This document shows positions 9,796-19,194 of a DNA stretch of 40,374 nt, piece by piece. The notes below the pieces were generated by a model. It saw nothing but the letters and a program-made list of their open reading frames with translations, was not told the DNA's origin and did not search any database. Source of the stretch: Chara braunii (lineage: Eukaryota > Streptophyta > Charophyceae > Charales > Characeae); assembly GCA_003427395.1 (NCBI GenBank), contig BFEA01000623.1:502015-542388 (forward strand), given 5' to 3'. Within the stretch, counting starts at the first letter, position 1, and every line of letters begins with the position of its first letter. A program made the position numbers and the translations under genes.

Positions 9796-10818
9796 TGCAA
9801 GGATTTACCCTTCGATCTACCAGCATACGGCCCTCGACAGCAAATGCTTGCCCTCCCTAAGTGAAGGTGGGCCCCTGAATCTCAATGAACCTTGAATTCG
9901 TCATTTTTTGTAAATCTTGTTGGGCGCCAGACAGTTGCCACGTGCCAGTTGGTTATATCCACTTTGCTCAGGAGAATCCAAAATATTTGTGATCCTTCCA
10001 AGCTCTTTCTTCAACGTGGTGAAAGCAGGGTACACCGCACGTTTGTGCCTGGGTGGTTGTGCTTGCCTAACCAATGCCGTCCCAGGCCACTGTCTGAATG
10101 GGCTAACCAATTCGGTCCTAGGCCATTGTCTGAACGGGCCTGGGCGCATACACTTTGGCCGAGATTGAAGCTATTGGAAACTCGGTCTCATGGGGCAAGA
10201 AAGTGTCAACGATCCTGCCACTTTCCATATAGGAAAAGGTCGGGCTTCATGTTTGGTGTTTGGGCTCGTGCTGTGCAAGCGGCAACACTGCTGGAGCGTG
10301 CGCTCACGGGCTGCTTGCTGGCGCTGGCGGTGGTGCAAAGGGTGTTGCTGAGGGCAGCGCCATACCCAGGCACTCCATAGTCGGGCTTGGCTTGGATGAA
10401 GGTCAGAGGGGTCGATGGTGGTCTTCGTGTATGAGGGAAGACGTGGTTGAAGAAGATGAGGGCGAGCTATGAGGGAGAGATGATGATCATGATGTGAGGG
10501 CACGTACCTGGTCTTGGTGATGGTTTACAATGTCGATGTCTGCTTGTACTTTGGTCGCTGCTGTTGACGTCGACGGGTTGCACCATCATTTTGTAGTTTA
10601 CCATACTAGTTGTAGGGAGTAGTATGGGCGCTGAGCGCCAATAGGGTGAAGAGCTTCGACCGCATTTGTGGTGATGGCGAGAACATGCTTTCATTCACAA
10701 TTTCCTTGGTGTCATTTCAGTGCATTTCTACTTTCTGGACAATGATGGACTATCTGGCTTTCAATGTGAATTTGCAGTCTGGAATTTTGTCATTTCACTA
10801 TTGCTAATTTCCCTTACA
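9796..10818 (+). repeat. 5' LTR, family B copy 1
   Basis: Homologous along its length to 24004-24975 and, in reverse orientation, to 25854-26838. It starts TGCAAGGATT and ends TTACA at 10814-10818; the next bases are a primer-binding site, so this is a 5' LTR. Shared blocks include CCAGCATACGGCCC, TTGTTGGGCGCCAGACAGTTG and GAACGGGCCTGGGCGCATACA. Compared with copy 2 it is clearly diverged, roughly 85-90% by eye. It is presumably the promoter of an element that continues to the right. It is probably part of the same old element as gag/pol at 19195-23962 and the LTR at 24004, with other elements inserted in between; that is inference. Confidence 0.88.
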
Positions 10819-10821
10819 ATT

Positions 10822-10833
10822 TGGTATCGAAGC
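10822..10833 (+). promoter_or_regulatory. Primer-binding site of family B element
   Basis: TGGTATCGAAGC, three bases after the LTR end, resembles the plant initiator tRNA-Met site TGGTATCAGAGC (two differences). It starts minus-strand cDNA synthesis in this family. Confidence 0.8.
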
Positions 10834-11549
10834 TGGTCCGAGCCGCTCTGCTGGCTCCTTCGCAATAGCTGTTTGGTGTTTCGCTGGATATGGTGGGGCA
10901 GTGATAACGCTTGTGCATTGTTTTTTTAGGTGGCCCAGTGTTGTGTGGGCGCGTTTGGAATTCTTATGTGGCGACATACGGGTGTATGCTGAATGATGAG
11001 AGCATGCTGATGTGGCAATTAAACCGAGTTGGAACTGCATTGTATTGTTGATTGTCTCGAGGCAGCAACCAGTCATCATAATTGCACTTTACTGGTGAGA
11101 AATTTGTGGTTGGGGGCGTCATTATGAGGTACATTGCTCCTTACCTTACCTACCCTCCTTGTTACTTCTTACCGTGAGGAAGCGAGTCTTGTCTTGAGAG
11201 TCCTCTCAAGGTGAGGTGGCGCGAGCGCTCAACCTTGAGAGTTGACGTTCTTCCTAGGGAGCATTTTGGTGGGAGATGCGTATTGCCTTTGAAGGGCCCT
11301 GGACGAAGCACTTGGGTCACGATCACCATGCCAACCAAGTGGGAGTAGAGCACGCATGCAATGCTGCTAGTCCTTTGGTTCTGCTTGCTGCGCTGTAGAG
11401 GTCTTGTCAGGCAAGCCAGCCCTATGGGGGAGAGAAGAGTATCGGGCCGTCTATAAAGAGACTCCAGCGAGGATACCCAGCTCGTGCTCTACCCGAGTAT
11501 AAAAATAGTACTTACGGGGCTGGCCAGTCTTGCATTGACTTGGGGCACA
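10834..11549. other. Family B leader or adjoining sequence, no gene
   Basis: Begins as the leader after the primer-binding site (GGTCCGAGCCGCTCTG). No gag frame follows. TATA-like strings occur at about 11453 (TATAAAGAG) and 11499 (TATAAAAAT). The segment ends where an LTR-start sequence begins at 11550. Confidence 0.5.
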
Positions 11550-11780
11550 TGTGATAAGTTGGGATCCGTACTTAGCGGCTTCACATTCTTTTCAGAGTAA
11601 AATCCGAAGTAAGCCCTGAAGCATGGGATTTTAGTTGATCAAGAAAAGCAGGGTTCATTTTTCAATTTTTGGGGACTAAAAGCATGCATCTTTCGCGATT
11701 GCCCCTGTCCTCGTTCGAATTGGTTTCCCGTGCGGAGGGTTAGCGACCGCACGGAGAAATCCAAGAAACGCTTAGGCACA
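11550..11780 (+). repeat. 231-bp LTR-start unit (copy 1)
   Basis: Begins TGTGATAAGTTGGGATCC, with TTCAGAGTAAAATCCGAAGTAAGCC, then TTTTAGTTGATCAAGAAAAGC and GGGGACTAAAAGCATGCATC. The same ~230-bp unit recurs at 16450-16680. Its first ~78 bp recur at 11781, at the start of the family A LTR, preceded by the same GGCACA. It looks like the 5' part of an LTR related to family A, truncated or tandemly duplicated. Confidence 0.75.
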
Positions 11781-12542
11781 TGTGATAAGTTGGGATCTGT
11801 ACTTAGCGACTTCACGTACTTTTCAGAGTAAAATCCGAAGTAAGCCCCGTGAAATGGTTTTCACCTTTTTGCAGGCACAGATGCGGGCCCTAGAGTTCGA
11901 TCCCCAGACCTTACCTTACCCATGTACAGTATCGAGTTGACCCCTAAGTGTTTGAACCCGTGGCTTGTGTTTTGGTAGTTGGTTGTTGTTTGTCGTAGGT
12001 CAGTGAAGTTGTAGGGGTTCGATCTGTAGGTATGTCGAGTAGGGTTCATAGCTGAGTAGAGGTCGTAGCTGTAGCATTTCCAAACGGTCAAGGTCGTAGC
12101 TGCTACAGTCCTAAAAGGTCAAGGCCGTAGCTGCTACAGTCCCGAAAGGCCAAGTCCACAAACTTCCGGAAGGTCCGGAAGTGGTCTTTCGAAGAGTTTC
12201 TCACGTTAGTCAGAGGCAAGTGGGCACGTGGGGAGTCCAACTTCGCTTGGTCAGCAGTACCCGGTCCAAGTCTCACTTTGCACAGTCAGCAAGCACCATG
12301 AGGGACTGTGTGCACCATGGGCCCGATGGAAAAGGGCAGACCAACGACTTACAAAAGTATAAATTAAGAGGCAGCGCCCAACCATTCATTCATTCGTTGC
12401 GTAAGCCATGCGGAAGCGCTGCCCCAACATCTTGTGCGAGGTGGTTTGCAGAGCGCCCGAAGTCGAAGTGGGCTGGAAGGAGATAGCGTAGCCATAGTAG
12501 TATTGGCGAGCGACCATGGCCGCCATAGGTTAGAGATAGCTG

Positions 12543-12579
<37 letters not shown>

Positions 12580-12787
12580 TACAAAGTATGTGTGCGTGGG
12601 GTATTCAGGGTGATCCAGAGTCGAGTGTGTGCGAACTGGGGTGTTGGACACAGTAACGAGAGTTGGGATGTACAGGCGCTGATGCGCCAAGCGAGTTTGC
12701 ATTTGAACTATGTTTGTGGTTTCCATATCTCTGAGCTTTGAGTGGGCGGATGAATGGGAAAAGAAGAGGAGAGCGAGTCTGATTGCA
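11781..12787 (+). repeat. 5' LTR, family A copy 2
   Basis: About 1,007 bp, TGTGATAAG to GATTGCA, followed directly by a primer-binding site, hence a 5' LTR. It aligns with 3113-4091. Visible parts are GTGAAATGGTTTTCACC at about 11850 and a 2-3x repeat of GGTCAAGGTCGTAGCTGC units at about 12058-12150. A TATAAAT box lies at 12358-12364, and a (GT)n tract at 12546-12578 is not expanded in copy 1. The element downstream has no recognisable gag or pol, so it is a 5' fragment only. Confidence 0.85.
12358..12364 (+). promoter_or_regulatory. TATA box of LTR family A (copy 2)
   Basis: TATAAAT with the same flanks as in copy 1 (AAGAGGCAGCGCCCA), about 430 bp before the LTR end. Confidence 0.6.
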
Positions 12788-12788
12788 T

Positions 12789-12800
12789 TGGTATCGGAGC
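12789..12800 (+). promoter_or_regulatory. Primer-binding site of family A element
   Basis: TGGTATCGGAGC, one base after the LTR end GATTGCA. It differs at one base from the canonical plant initiator tRNA-Met site TGGTATCAGAGC. Confidence 0.85.
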
Positions 12801-13252
12801 TGGTTCCCGTTACTCTCCGTGCCATCGTTGTCTGGGCGCTACAGCTGTAGCCACGCCATCGAGGGAGAAAGGTTCGCCATAGCTGCGTCGTCGAAGGGAG
12901 TTGCCGCGTACTTGCAAAGAAGACAGCAACGAAGAAAGAGAGAGAGAGAGAGAGGGAGAGAGGAGCGATAGAAGATTGTTGTGCGGTCCAAGGAAGAGGA
13001 AGGCGGCCATAGGCGCGGAGCTCGGACATGGAGGTAGAAGAAGAGAGACAAGTGAAGGAGAAGGGAGACGAAGGATGAGAAGGAAGCCATAGTGGAGGAA
13101 GGAGAGGGAGAGACGAAGAAGGGAAAAGAAAGGCATAGCCGGGGTGAAGGAAGAAAAAAGTGGGAAAGAAGGAAGGAGGGAGAAAGAGAAGTGCGGGTTG
13201 GTGAGGAAGAAAGAGGTCGACAACCATAGTCGAGATTAACGTTGAACAAGGA
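12801..13252. other. Purine-rich leader, no gene
   Basis: Leader of the family A fragment, strongly GA-rich from 12915 to 13210 (GAAGAAAGAGAGAG, GGAGAAGGGAGACGAAGG). On the minus strand this gives long Ser/Phe/Leu-rich open frames, which are composition artefacts. Confidence 0.6.
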
Positions 13253-13420
13253 GTTGACCGAGGGTTGACCAAGCGTTGACCAATCGTTGACCGGGGGTTG
13301 ACCGAGGGGTTGACCAAAGGGTTGACCGAGTGCTGACCGGGGCTTGATCGAGGGGTTGACCGGCATTGACCAAGCGTTGACCAAGGCGTTGACCGGAGCT
13401 GTTGACCACGAAATTGACCA
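13253..13420 (+). repeat. TTGACC (W-box-like) array
   Basis: Thirteen copies of TTGACC in about 168 bp, eleven of them as GTTGACC, spaced about 9-16 bp (13253-13259 to 13414-13419), with degraded copies between (GCTGACC, CTTGATC). Spacers are short G/A-rich variants such as GAGGG, AAGC and AAAGG. TTGAC[C/T] is the core bound by WRKY transcription factors in plants, so the array could be a clustered cis-element, or simply a minisatellite that happens to contain it. Confidence 0.85.
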
Positions 13421-14310
13421 AGCTAGAGTTGGTATATTCTCGCCAAGCCTTCAGCCTATCCCCTCACCCTATGGATGTACACTCACCCCATGGTACTTGC
13501 TGAGTCTGTCTGTCTCTTCTTTCTGCATTGAGTCTCGTCTGTCCAGGTGATAGGAACTCCGTGTATGATGTCGTAGAGCTTTGTTGACCAAACCCACACG
13601 GGCTGAATAGGGCTAAAGGCCGTCTCTGACAACTGACTGACTCGGAGGACACGAACCCTCCCAAGGGCCGGTGGGCTGCTTAGTGTGGCATGGTAGGCCC
13701 AAAATTTGAGTTGTGGGCTGCACAACGAGCTGTCTAAGTCTTGAGAGGACTTGCTGATCGCGTCGTCTTGTCTGCAACGTTAAAGAATTCCTGAGGAGTT
13801 ACGGGGGATCTCCTTAAATGCCTCCTGATCAGTGCTAAAGTCCTGTAGTGACAGCTTAGAAATAGGTCTAGGCTAGTGACCATAGTTGACAGGGTTCTGA
13901 ACCGGAGAGAAAGCCAGGTGGGACTAACCGCAGGTGCTGGGCATCTGGGTCTGGATTGTAAAGGACAGTGGTGGCGAAAGCTTCCTTCGGTCGTGGTAAC
14001 TTGGATGGATCAATGGGTAAGGCTCCGTGGTCCTTAGACAGTCAGTCAGTCAGTTGTGTGGGTAGGTCTAAGTGGTGAGGAGTGGGACAACTTTGTCGTG
14101 CACCTAACACCATGGATGACTACCCGATGTACGGCTTGCTCGTGGGGTTCTCCCTCTGGGGGACCCTCTGGCGTCTCCTCTTCATGCTAGGCTTCTTGAA
14201 CGCATTCACGTGTAGAGTTGACAGGAGGGGTGGTGCTAGTACCATTCCCTACACGAGGAGCAGGAGGAGGAGGCTGCGAGGATGTTACATGCTGCGCCTA
14301 CAGCAGGCTG
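13421..14310. other. No recognisable gene
   Basis: Unassigned. A short open frame at 14082-14345 (87 codons) has a hydrophobic stretch (YGLLVGFSLWGTLWRLLFMLGFLNAF), but its end lies in the palindrome array and I see no family match. A CAGT repeat (CAGTCAGTCAGTCAG) lies at about 14039-14053. Confidence 0.4.
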
Positions 14311-14642
14311 CACGGGCCATTTTTAGGCCCGTGTTATCAGCCTGAAAGCCTGAAAACAAGGGCCTATAGGCCCCGTGTTGTTTTCAGCCTAAAAGCCTGA
14401 AAACAAGGGCCTACAGGCCCTGTGTCGTTTTCAGCCTGAAAGCCTGAAAGCAAGGGCCTACAGGCCCTGTGTCGTTTCAACCTGAAAGCCTGAAAACAAG
14501 GGCCTACAGGCCCTGTGTTGTTTCAACCTGAAAGCCTGAAAACAAGGGCCTACAGGCCCTGNGTCGTTTCAGGCTAAATCAGGGCCTTTCCGGCCCTGAG
14601 TGTTTTCAGCCTGAAACTGAGGGCCATTTTCGGGCCCTCATC
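14311..14642. repeat. Tandem array of short GGGCC/GGCCC palindromes
   Basis: Five near-identical 46-47-bp units (14338-14384, 14385-14431, 14432-14477, 14478-14523, 14524-14569), each CARCCTRAAAGCCTGAAARC plus a palindrome AGGGCCTACAGGCCCT and TGTGTYGTTT. A degenerate unit precedes them (CACGGGCC...GGCCCGTG, 14311-14325 area). Two follow (CAGGGCC...GGCCCTG and GAGGGCC...GGGCCCTC, to about 14640). Loops vary from 2 to about 6 nt while stem arms are kept complementary. One base is N (14562). Confidence 0.9.
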
Positions 14643-15120
14643 AGCTCGACCTGCCTTGAAACTCGGGCAACAAACCAGGGCAATTCAAAATGAAAGCTAT
14701 GCATAATGATTTTTGATAAGTTTTGCTTCTAGTTTACCAAGAAAGGGCGTAATTGCGAAGTATAAGGAAAAAAAAACTGATGCAATTTGTCCAATAGTTA
14801 CATAGGGTGCTTCCAAAAAAGTTTTTGATGAATGGGTGAAACAAAGTTTGACCATGAGTGACATATAAAAGATTCTTCAATTGTCGCCATTGTTGGCTAG
14901 GGGCCTGTTTTCAAGACAACCCCTGGTTGAGCTTCAACGCCAGGGTCTGGCACGTTTCGGCATTGGCAAGAGCAGCCTCCTGGACGGGCCAACACTATAT
15001 AGGACTAGCCCACCCTGCAGGCAGGCAGGTAGTTCCTAGGTACTTCCCAGGCACCTCACGTGCAGTTCAGGAGGCAGGAGATAGTCTTCAGGATTCCGCA
15101 ACAGCACTTTGGAGGAGCAC
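14643..15120. other. No recognisable gene
   Basis: Ordinary-looking sequence with an A-run at about 14766 and no coding or element signature that I can support. It may be part of an LTR ending at 15534. Confidence 0.35.
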
Positions 15121-15534
15121 TGCAGTAGTAGTAGCGTTAGCAGTAGTCTTCAGCCTCCTCTTCTCCGTTTGATCCCCTCCTCTTCGTCTGTACATGATCT
15201 GGACCTGGCGCCTTCTTCCTGTGTATAGCGCCAGGCCCCTTCACACTTGTGATGAGAACGATGTATGTGGGGTCTGCGTTGAAACGTTGATTGGGCTAGT
15301 CATTAGTATTCTAGCATTCTGCTTTGCTATCTTGTCCTACGTGAAAGAGGTCAGTCCCGGTCAGGTTAGGACTTGTATCTAAATCTTCCACTGCGCTATA
15401 AAACACCATTTTGTATGTATCAGGATGAACACTGCTTGTTGAGATTCTACTTGCACTGCATTGTCCGTTCAGTCCTTTTCATCTTATTGCGGATCCTTGG
15501 TTTATATGTACATCGCCCAACTGGGCATGTAACA
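15121..15534 (+). repeat. Possible LTR end of an unassigned family
   Basis: TATAAAACACC at about 15398 (TATA-like), then an end TAACA at 15530-15534 followed by TTGGTATTGGAACACC, a weak primer-binding-site look-alike (15537-15548). This matches the layout of the other LTR ends in the window, but no second copy is present, so start and identity are uncertain. Confidence 0.35.
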
Positions 15535-15599
15535 GTTGGTATTGGAACACCGCACGTGAATCAGGACAACGTGATCTGACACGTGTGCGGGGGCTAGGT

Positions 15600-16449
15600 A
15601 GCTGACTAGTCTTGATTGATTGATTAGAGCACACGAGTTAGCCCCCAAAATCATGATTTTGACCTCACTGTCGAAAATCATTTTTTTTTCCTTTTCTTGG
15701 ATTTTGTTTTCCCGCTATATCTGTTGTGGAAAATCGCAATAGCGCAACACCTAAAATTTCCGTTTCGTTTGTCTTATGAAAATCCGAAATTTCGTTGTTG
15801 GAAATCCGGAATGTCTTTTTCTCGAAAATTTGGATCTCCTTTTGCAATTTCCCGTTATTTGGAAATTCGGAATATTTTTTCCCGAAATTCGTTTTTATGA
15901 AAACGGTACGGGAAATCCCTCTTGCAGTACCATTTTCCAAACTGCGAATACTCTCATCTGAGTAAGTCCGAATACTTGTTATTTCTTTTCGGAAATTTTC
16001 TTATTCGCAGATTTTCACTACCTGATAATCATTGGCAGTCTGAAAGTTTGAAATTCTTTCTCAGTGATAATTTCGCACTTCAAGGGAGGTTGGGAGACCT
16101 ACTGAACTTGCAAAACTCGGGATTTCTTCTAGCCCCTCCTTTTCCTCTCTCTTCTCCTTCTTCTTGATTGCTCTTCTCATATCAAGTCAACCATAAAAAA
16201 GTACGCAATTACTCGTGCTGTAAAGGGGAAAAGGTTAGCGATCAGGCCATATGATGATGACGTGGCCGCTCGATCGGTTGTATAATACAATGGAGGCGTA
16301 AAAGGGTGCGAGATGCACCTTGAGCAGGTTAGTCGGTGATCAGGGTCAGCTGACGATGAAGAGGCCGCCCTTGGTCATCAAGGAAACCGAGACACGTGGG
16401 AGGCAGTCGGGAGACTGCCAATTTTTTCGAACCCCGTGCGCATCACAAA
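15600..16449. other. No gene; AT-rich stretch with GAAATTTC-like motifs
   Basis: From 15655 to 16010 the sequence is rich in short variants such as AAAATTTCCG, GAAATTTCG, GGAAATCCGGA and GGAAATTCGG. They are not a regular tandem repeat. No coding region is supported. Confidence 0.4.
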
Positions 16450-16680
16450 TGTGATAAGCTGGGATCCGTACTTAGCGGCTTCACGTACCCTTCGGAGTAA
16501 AATCCAAAGTAAGCCTTGAAGCACGGATTTTAGTTGATCAAGAAAAGCAGGGTCCATTTTTCAATTTTTGGGGACTAAAAGCATGCATCTTTCGAAATCG
16601 CCCATGCCCTCGTTAAAATTGGGTCTTCACGCGGACGGTTAGCGACTGCACGGAAAAAAACGAAAAACAGATAGGAATTA
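16450..16680 (+). repeat. LTR-start unit (copy 2)
   Basis: Second full copy of the ~230-bp unit at 11550, starting TGTGATAAGCTGGGATCC and including TTTTAGTTGATCAAGAAAAGC and GGGGACTAAAAGCATGCATC. It is probably the 5' part of an LTR continuing to the right. A TATAAAT at 17030-17036 could be its promoter, but no primer-binding site was found downstream. Confidence 0.7.
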
Positions 16681-18900
16681 TTGTTGTCGGCATTCAAATT
16701 TTCTTTGTATTAAAGCGCGCGTGACCATTTTGAATTCTCGCTTCCCGCTCTGCACCTACGCTCCATCTTCCCTTCTTGCTAGGGCGCTCGTCTTCCCCCA
16801 ACTTTGTGCCCGATCCTCTCCTTACCTATCGGCGCGAGTGATTGGTCGTCTAGTTGGGATGGTCGGATCAATGCTGCGAGAACGAATTGTGTGCGTGGCT
16901 TGGACGGCCACCCCAATTAAACGGAACTATCGATCATCCCACCTCTTTCGATCCTTCTGGAATCTCCTTCCTCTCATCTACACCCCTTGCTGCCCGCACC
17001 ATGTGCTTGGCACCCGCGGCCTTCCGCTCTATAAATTCTTGCAGCCCATTCCTCTCCCTCTATTTGATCTCGGCTGCAATGCTGCGCGAGCTATGCACAA
17101 AGACCGCGGCGTCGAATAGACTCAACGTGCCCAAGTGACGGGCGGACGTGGGGTGGAATTAGCAATAGACTCGAGGTGAGGCAGTCCGAGGGGTTGAGCG
17201 GTGGTGGAGATCGGACGTAGCCAGCGGCCCGGCCTTGTGGCTATGGTTGGTTGATGTTCGGATTGGTTGGTGGCTGTGCCTGAGGGAGGCCAGCCGTGTT
17301 GGGATTTTGAATAGCGAAGGACTCGATTTTGTCTCCATTGTTGCTTTGTCAAAGTGTGGTGTGTGAAGTATACTAAGTGTGGATACTCAGTGGCATGCAT
17401 GAGGTTGGTTATAAGGGTCTATGGATGTTGAATGTCTCGCTGTCCGAGATAGATGGATGTATAGATGTGGAATAAGGTCATGTGTGTGAGGCGCCGGCGG
17501 GCGCTACTATGGGGAGCACGGGGGCATCAAATGTCTGCCTTAATGAGCGAGTGTGTGGATTTCACTCTTTTCCCCGACCCTTGCCGATCCCGGTGCCACG
17601 TGTGAACGTGGGGATCGTTGCCGACTTTTCCCTCTCTCCTCTCCCGCGCGCGAGTGCCACGCATTAGTTGGTCTTGTGTTCCATTAGGCTGGTTGCCGGC
17701 AACCAGGGAGACCGGTCGCATGCGTCATCACGTGATGCCCGATCTCTCCGCTACATGACGTTGTGTCCCCGGACTCGCATTTTGATTAAGGAGGAGCAAG
17801 TGGGGCGCGACCCATTAAGATTTGTATGGAGTCGAGATTCACCTCATTAAACGTGAGTGCGGGTAACTGCCTGTGCTCAACCCTCTCGTCGATCCGCCAC
17901 AACGCCCTTCTGCCCTTCCCGATCTCAAACGAAGACAGTGTGTATTGCGATGCAGACGTGCGGAGCGCGCTATTGCGAATTAACCGGGTTCACTTCCACA
18001 ACCTGTCCAAGGCTTGTCATGTAGGGGGGAGTGGGTTTGTTTTGATTGATCGGTTCTCCTCCCCGCCCCTGATCTTGCCTTACATTGATTCGACGGTGCT
18101 GCCTTGGTCGACGGCCTACGCCACGTGCCGACCCTAGTTTAATTGTCGCTGGTGCCGGTGGGGAGACTCGTGTTCCTGGCGGAGGCTGGTTTTGGGGTAC
18201 GAAGGCGCGACTAGGTTCCCAAAACTCTCCCGTAGTGCCGGCGCCTTTCCGACGAGCTTCCGAACTTGGGTCCCCCCGGCCTTGTCCTGATCGGGCGACG
18301 TCACACCTAGCCGACCTCGTGGACTCGATGAATCCGACTCGGAAGCCTAGATGCTCCTTATATTTGGGGTTCCTGCCATAGAGCTAGTGTGAACCTAGCG
18401 CGAGAGAAGTGGTATATTTTGCTCTTCCCTCCTCCCTTTTCTTTTTCTTTCGGGTCGTCAGTCGTCCGCGTAGTCGCACGCCGCTCCCCGCCTCCTTGAC
18501 AAAACGGAATTTTGAATTATACCCCGCGCGTCGACCTTGGTTTAACCCCTCGAATTCCCTCATATTTCCTTTTTGTCCCCTACATCGGCCTGAACTCTGG
18601 GAATATCCTCGGAACGAAGCAAGAATCCCCTGTTCCGTCCAAGTGATTCAACCCCCGACCAAAAATCGTCGGCCATGCCCCCAAGTACTCTGATCGGCGT
18701 CTATCGCCACTGGACGTCGCGTGGAGGGTGAGGTTGCGCATCACACACAGGGGTGCGCTGATTGCACACCTTTAGACATGCTGCCCGACCGGATGCTTTC
18801 GGGACATCGACACAAGGTGACAACTCAAAAGAGATAAGGGGAGGGAAGGTTTCAGTAATCTGCTATATTATTAATCATTGTTGTATTTCCATTGCAGCAT
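16681..18900. other. Long stretch without recognisable genes
   Basis: Relatively GC-rich with several short open frames but no family I can name. Notable items are TATAAAT at 17030-17036, an 18-bp perfect palindrome CTGGTTGCCGGCAACCAG at 17689-17706, and a 12-bp palindrome with a G-box core, CATCACGTGATG, at 17726-17737. It may be an LTR and leader from the unit starting at 16450, or unrelated flank. Confidence 0.4.
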
Positions 18901-19136
18901 CCATTCCAGCAAATAAATTTATTTTTATTCTTGATTAGTCATTTGTTACGGACTTGCCGACAACTGATAGACAGCTGCAGCTAGAGTAGTTAATATCTCT
19001 TGTTGCACTGCAGTCCGTGTCAGACTAATCGAAAGTAGGAATAAATTTGATTGTAAGGATTTGAGCTTATCCGCTGTTACCGCTTAACTACTTCCTGTTA
19101 CATCTAGACCAAACAATTAATTTTATTTATTTATTT
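18901..19136. other. AT-rich leader before element D gag
   Basis: AT-rich sequence directly upstream of the element D gag frame, including TTTTATTTATTTATTTTTAAG at about 19120-19140. Element C has a comparable AT-rich stretch before its gag (31880-31995). No gene. Confidence 0.4.
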
Positions 19137-19194
19137 TTAAGCATCGTTAGGTCCAGCAAGGACCCTAGTGCAGAGTGTATACCACGCGTAGCTC

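Noticed and set aside
9424-9895. Open frames made of Arg-Glu or Ser-Leu repeats
   Set aside because: Direct translations of GA/TC microsatellites.
12364-13317. 317-codon minus-strand open frame (Ser/Phe/Leu/Pro-rich)
   Set aside because: It runs across LTR A, the (GT)n tract, the purine-rich leader and the TTGACC array. Its length comes from skewed composition, and no domain is visible.
14338-14569. Regular repeats suggesting a CRISPR array
   Set aside because: The units are contiguous 46-47-bp repeats with no unique spacers, and the context is eukaryotic.
15655-16010. Dense GGAAATTTCC-like words as a regulatory array
   Set aside because: Variants are irregular, AT-rich and not spaced; consistent with composition.
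16721-18700. Series of 60-130-codon frames as host genes
   Set aside because: No domain, no consistent codon pattern, no clear exon structure that I can see.
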